Origin: Jingweiarchaeum tengchongense
Lineage (GTDB): Archaea; Nanobdellota; Nanobdellia; Jingweiarchaeales; Jingweiarchaeaceae
DNA: 18,077 nucleotides
Assembly (NCBI GenBank): GCA_038874075.1
Contig: JAVZDD010000013.1
Location: 1-18,077 of the forward strand
Direction of reading: 5' to 3'
Shown: positions 14,946-18,077 of the stretch, piece after piece
Position numbering within the stretch: the first letter of the stretch is position 1
Layout of the letters: each line of letters starts with the position of its first letter
Notes under the pieces: generated by a model
Told to the model about the DNA's origin: nothing
What the model saw: only the letters and a program-made list of their open reading frames with translations
Databases searched by the model: none
Made by a program: the position numbers and the translations under genes

Positions 14946-16862
14946 TTACACCGCTATTTCTTCTTTCATTAATTCTTCGACTTTAGATGGTGAAGCATAA
15001 TAAAGTGAAATGATTCTTGCAAATTCTTTATAATCATTTATCTTATTTTTCAATGCCCATCTCATCAATCTGACTCTTCTTGTAAGTTCTGCTCGAAGTG
15101 TTGCAACATCCATACCCATCTTGTCTTTTATTTTGTCAAGGAGTACACTTTTTAAAAGGACGAATTTATCTTCTGCCGGATTCCATCTAAATGAAACATT
15201 TGTTACGATATCATTTGTTTTGTAATCATAACCAACGATTTCAACGACTTCACTTACTCTTCTTACATACTCATTTCCCCTTCTCGTTAAAACAATAAAT
15301 ACGATTGCATCTAAGTGTTCAAGCAAAGCTTTTGGTAAATCAATAGGTTTTGTTGTTAATCGATCAATGACAGCAGGTAATGAATCAGCATGTAGCGTAC
15401 TCAATCCAGGATGGCCAGTTGCCATACCTTGGAACAATACATAAGCTTCTTGACCTCTTGTCTCACCAACAATTACATAATCCGGCCTTTGACGCATTGC
15501 GGCTTTTAATAGATCAAACATTGATACTTCACCATAGCCCTTAGCACCCAATCCAGGTCTTGCAATCTCAGGTAACCAATTTGGCAGCGGTAATCTGAGT
15601 TCTGGCGTGTCCTCAATTGATACCACTTTCAATTCTGGTCTGATGAAAAGGCTTAGTGCATTAAGGAAAGTTGTTTTACCACTCGCCGTTGCGCCAGCAA
15701 TGAGTATTGAACCTTTGTTTTCGATCACAAGCCAGAGATATGCAAAAAGCTCGGGACTTCCAGTGCCCTTCATCATCAAATCCACAGGTGTTAATGGTCT
15801 CTCAGTAAATTTCCTGATTGTAAAGTTACTACCCTTCATCGCAATGTCAGTACCAAGTGTTGCATGAACTCTTGAACCATCTGGCAAGGCACCATCAAGC
15901 AATGGCTCAGCAATGCTCAATGCTTTTCCACATTTTTGAGCAAGTTTTAATACAAATGAATCGAGCTCTTCCTTTGTATTAAATATAATATTTGTTCTTA
16001 TCTGCGCATATGCTGGGTTTCTGTGATATATAAAAACAGGTATGCCAACTCCATCCACAGATATGTCTTCTATGTTTGGATCATGCATTAATGCTTCTAT
16101 TTTACCAAGACCTATAAAATCCCTATAAACATAATATTGGAACTTTAATATTTGTTCTTCATTTAATTTGAAACCAAGATCAGAAATTATTTCTTTCATC
16201 TTTTCAACCAAGTAGGCATATGCTTTTTCAGTTCTTATTCTGCCAAAGTCTATGTCGAGTTTTTCTTTTAACATTTCTTTGATTTCCTCTAACATCTCAC
16301 TCTCTTTTTGATCAAGTTTTGGCTCAAAAATATAATACACAAGCGCATTTTCCTCAGGATTCCATTTTATATTTCCCTTCACGACATCAACCAATTTATC
16401 TTTAAATTTTAGTGAAATGAGTGGGAAGACCTCGTTTACTTCAACCAGTTTTGCAAGTGCCTCGGCTTCAACTTCTTTTGGAGCTATTTCCTCAGTCATT
16501 TCCAAACTCACAGGAACGAGCGTGAATCCCTTCGGCAGTGCTTCTTCATATTTGATTTCTATTTTCTTTTCTTCTTCCATTTCTTTCCTTCTTTCCTCCC
16601 TCCTCTCCTCCCTAATTTTTTCATCCATTCTTTCTTTCAGTTTTTCAGCAATCTCATCCAATTTTGTTGCGATTTCAGGAAGCTTCAATTCAACGATCTG
16701 AGGTTCCTTTTGAATGATATAAGAAGGAGGCGCTTCCGGAATCTGTGGAATTTCTGGTGCAGGATGCTCAATCACAGGTACTCCTTTCTTTGCTTTTTCT
16801 TTTAGTCTCTTCCTAGCAATAGACAAAGCCCTACCCAATCTCAAAAAAAACATGCGTGCCAT
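14946..16862 (-). CDS. Archaeal type II/IV secretion system (pilus assembly) ATPase
   Basis: The product has 638 residues. The C-terminal half is a complete secretion NTPase: Walker A GATASGKT (390-397), Asp box SIEDTPELRLP (415-425), Walker B DYVIVGETRG (461-470) and His box GHPGLSTLHADS (483-494), all intact. The middle region (about 150-380) is the usual archaeal TadA/FlaI-like N2 domain. The first 110 residues are unusual: a basic start, a Pro-rich stretch (VIEHPAPEIPQIPEAPPSY) and a highly charged predicted coiled coil (about 56-104). The C-terminal tail after about residue 560 has extra helices. It should form a cytoplasmic hexamer that hydrolyses ATP to drive pilin polymerisation through the two platform proteins encoded next. 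It lies seven bases after the pilin-like gene and one base before platform protein 1. The family is certain; assignment to Epd-type rather than another archaeal pilus type rests on the gene order. Confidence 0.96.
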   Translation of the reverse strand: MARMFFLRLGRALSIARKRLKEKAKKGVPVIEHPAPEIPQIPEAPPSYIIQKEPQIVELKLPEIATKLDEIAEKLKERMDEKIREERREERRKEMEEEKKIEIKYEEALPKGFTLVPVSLEMTEEIAPKEVEAEALAKLVEVNEVFPLISLKFKDKLVDVVKGNIKWNPEENALVYYIFEPKLDQKESEMLEEIKEMLKEKLDIDFGRIRTEKAYAYLVEKMKEIISDLGFKLNEEQILKFQYYVYRDFIGLGKIEALMHDPNIEDISVDGVGIPVFIYHRNPAYAQIRTNIIFNTKEELDSFVLKLAQKCGKALSIAEPLLDGALPDGSRVHATLGTDIAMKGSNFTIRKFTERPLTPVDLMMKGTGSPELFAYLWLVIENKGSILIAGATASGKTTFLNALSLFIRPELKVVSIEDTPELRLPLPNWLPEIARPGLGAKGYGEVSMFDLLKAAMRQRPDYVIVGETRGQEAYVLFQGMATGHPGLSTLHADSLPAVIDRLTTKPIDLPKALLEHLDAIVFIVLTRRGNEYVRRVSEVVEIVGYDYKTNDIVTNVSFRWNPAEDKFVLLKSVLLDKIKDKMGMDVATLRAELTRRVRLMRWALKNKINDYKEFARIISLYYASPSKVEELMKEEIAV

Positions 16863-16869
16863 TTTTCTT

Positions 16870-17790
16870 TCAGTCTATTCTTATATCTATATATGTATTA
16901 GTAGAATTTATATCCCTAATAATATTTTCCCTAGTAAAAGTGATTTCATGGGAGCCTCCACTAAAAAAACAACCCCTGCTACAAGTGATATAAATTTTAT
17001 GTAATCTACCAGTACTATCTTGAAGCGCCCTGTATCTTATTCCCAATCTAACAGTTTGTGTCTCACCAAGTGCAATTGATTTGCCAACAATTATTCCAGG
17101 ACTATCAGATCCAAGAAATCCGACATTATCCACAGTTTTACCATGCAAAACAATACTATCACCATTATTTGATACAAATGCAACAAGATATGGTATACTA
17201 CCCTTAACAATCGTACCATCAACACTAGTACAATCTGTAATTACACAACTAGCTTCAGAAATACACACATAATCGTAAACACCCGTTACTGTATTATTAT
17301 AAGAAGTCACATTGTAAGTTACTCCTTCCAACGTAACACTCCCAAGTCTCACATTTGATGTGCCGTGATCTGCGATCGTGCATATAAGTGAATTTGGTGA
17401 ATTGATTGTTTGACTTGCATTCACGAATATAGATTCCCTCTTTTGTGGCGCTTCCAATGAGTTTATTGGTATCCAATCTGATGAAGTGATAATTGGTATT
17501 CTCGTCATTGTTTCAAACATGAATCCAGATTCGGTGCTTTGCTCTGTTGGCACGATGTAAATCCTATCATTTCCCAAGTCCACTCTTATACTTCTACTCG
17601 CACCTGTCTCAGCAACATACCTAATCGCTGTGTCTATCTCCTGTAATTTCTTAATCAAAAAGTCAATGTGCATCTTGTCAGTATTCTTCTGAATCAATGG
17701 ATTTCCCCAGAGATACGTACCTGTAATTGCAGTGATGATGACGAGCGTAAGAAGAATGGCAGTAACTATTTGAGTCTGGGATTTCTTCAT
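16870..17790 (-). CDS. Pilin-like protein with class III-type leader
   Basis: The product has 306 residues. The N-terminus MKKSQTQIVTAILLTLVIIT continues as a hydrophobic helix to about residue 29, fitting an archaeal prepilin leader cut between Ser and Gln. The rest is a soluble, beta-rich exodomain with a few sequons and several cysteines in pairs (YVCISEASC, TDCTS, ITCSRGC) that could form disulfides outside the cell. It is the first gene of the run and lies directly upstream of the ATPase. The ATG is immediately preceded by an AT-rich stretch with no ribosome binding site, consistent with a leaderless or short-leader transcript. The exodomain belongs to no family I recognise, and at this size it could be a major or a minor pilin. 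Confidence 0.85.
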   Translation of the reverse strand: MKKSQTQIVTAILLTLVIITAITGTYLWGNPLIQKNTDKMHIDFLIKKLQEIDTAIRYVAETGASRSIRVDLGNDRIYIVPTEQSTESGFMFETMTRIPIITSSDWIPINSLEAPQKRESIFVNASQTINSPNSLICTIADHGTSNVRLGSVTLEGVTYNVTSYNNTVTGVYDYVCISEASCVITDCTSVDGTIVKGSIPYLVAFVSNNGDSIVLHGKTVDNVGFLGSDSPGIIVGKSIALGETQTVRLGIRYRALQDSTGRLHKIYITCSRGCFFSGGSHEITFTRENIIRDINSTNTYIDIRID

Positions 17791-17798
17791 AGTAAAGA

Positions 17799-17823
17799 TA
17801 AATATAAGAATAAATAAAAATAT
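17799..17823 (-). promoter_or_regulatory. Candidate operon promoter (TATA-like)
   Basis: The only sizeable gap between complete genes is the 48 bp from 17791 to 17838. On the minus strand it holds ATATTTTTATTTA, about 21-33 bases before the ATG, and TTATATTTA closer to the ATG. The first is at the right distance for a TATA box of a leaderless transcript. The T-rich run could equally serve as the U-rich terminator of the gene to the right. Confidence 0.35.
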
Positions 17824-17838
17824 TACTAAGGTGTTTGA

Positions 17839-18077
17839 TTAAAGTAATGTACAAGAGTCGGATGCTTCTGCTCCACCAGGTACTGTGATCTTAATACCTG
17901 TAAGTTTTCCAGCACCAGGTAAACTTGTATTTGTTACATTAAATTGGATTAATGCGACCGTATTTTTTGCAATTGATTGAGATAAACTGTTTGTAGCAAC
18001 AGCAATCGTAGCTCCAGTTGTCCCATTCGTAACTACGAGTGTGGCAGTACCAGTTGGAATATCATTCGGTCCAACAT
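17839..18077 (-). CDS. C-terminal fragment of an unrecognised surface-type protein
   Basis: An open minus-strand frame enters at the right edge and ends at TAA (17839-17841), giving the last 78 residues: VGPNDIPTGTATLVV, then IAKNTVALIQFNVTNTSLPG, then a C-terminal ASDSCTLL. Alternating hydrophobic positions, the NVTNTS sequon and LTGIKITVPGG suggest an Ig-like beta-sandwich in an exported protein. There is no C-terminal membrane anchor. It lies on the same strand upstream of the pilus run and could be a co-located pilin or surface protein, but it is separated by an AT-rich gap. The family is not recognised. Confidence 0.6.
   Translation of the reverse strand, partial: VGPNDIPTGTATLVVTNGTTGATIAVATNSLSQSIAKNTVALIQFNVTNTSLPGAGKLTGIKITVPGGAEASDSCTLL

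Noticed and set aside
16417..16701. Plus-strand Ser/Phe-rich open frame
   Set aside because: It is the complement of the Glu/Lys-rich coiled coil of the ATPase, which forces Ser, Phe and Leu codons on the other strand.
14081..17790. Archaellum (fla/arl) operon
   Set aside because: No archaellin, FlaH-like or FlaF/G-like gene is present, and there are two platform genes after one ATPase, which fits Epd/Tad-type pili better.

Overview
This AT-rich window is read entirely from the minus strand. It looks archaeal: an archaeal-type secretion/pilus ATPase is followed by two TadC/FlaJ-like membrane platform proteins, and the products around them carry short class III (prepilin-like) N-termini and very many Asn-X-Ser/Thr sequons. 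The pairing of one ATPase with two platform proteins matches the Epd (EppA-dependent) type of archaeal type IV pilus, the group thought to be ancestral to bacterial Tad pili. There is no taxonomic marker. A small-genome DPANN-type archaeon is plausible but is only a guess.

Layout in the direction of transcription (right to left). At the right edge is the C-terminal end of an unrecognised surface-type protein (17839-18077). An AT-rich gap of about 48 bp, probably holding the operon promoter, is followed by a tightly packed run: a pilin-like protein (16870-17790), the motor ATPase (14946-16862), platform protein 1 (14081-14944), platform protein 2 with an extra Ig-like tail (12979-14079), a pilin-like protein carrying two LamG domains (10920-12992), a second pilin-like protein (9878-10918), a large membrane-anchored glycoprotein-like protein (7497-9878), and the start of a giant surface protein (1-7497). 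Gaps are 1-7 bp or the genes overlap, which points to a single transcription unit with translational coupling.

The left 7.5 kb is one uninterrupted reading frame of 2,499 codons that runs off the window. It encodes a signal peptide, a DUF2341-like domain, a LamG domain, then four successive modules. Each module has a cysteine-bearing cap (C...CxC) and a parallel beta-helix of Asn-rich rungs; the first three are completed by an Ig-like domain, and the fourth is cut by the window edge. The fourth module has an extra jelly-roll domain inserted in its cap. Exact or near-exact DNA repeats inside this gene and inside the LamG gene indicate recent module duplication or gene conversion.

Inferred function: the ATPase and platform proteins assemble a surface filament or pseudopilus from the four products with prepilin-like N-termini. 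Two of those carry large exodomains, and the operon ends in a giant modular adhesin-like protein. The set therefore looks like a dedicated adhesion or cell-contact apparatus. No prepilin peptidase, RNA gene, CRISPR array or mobile element is visible here.
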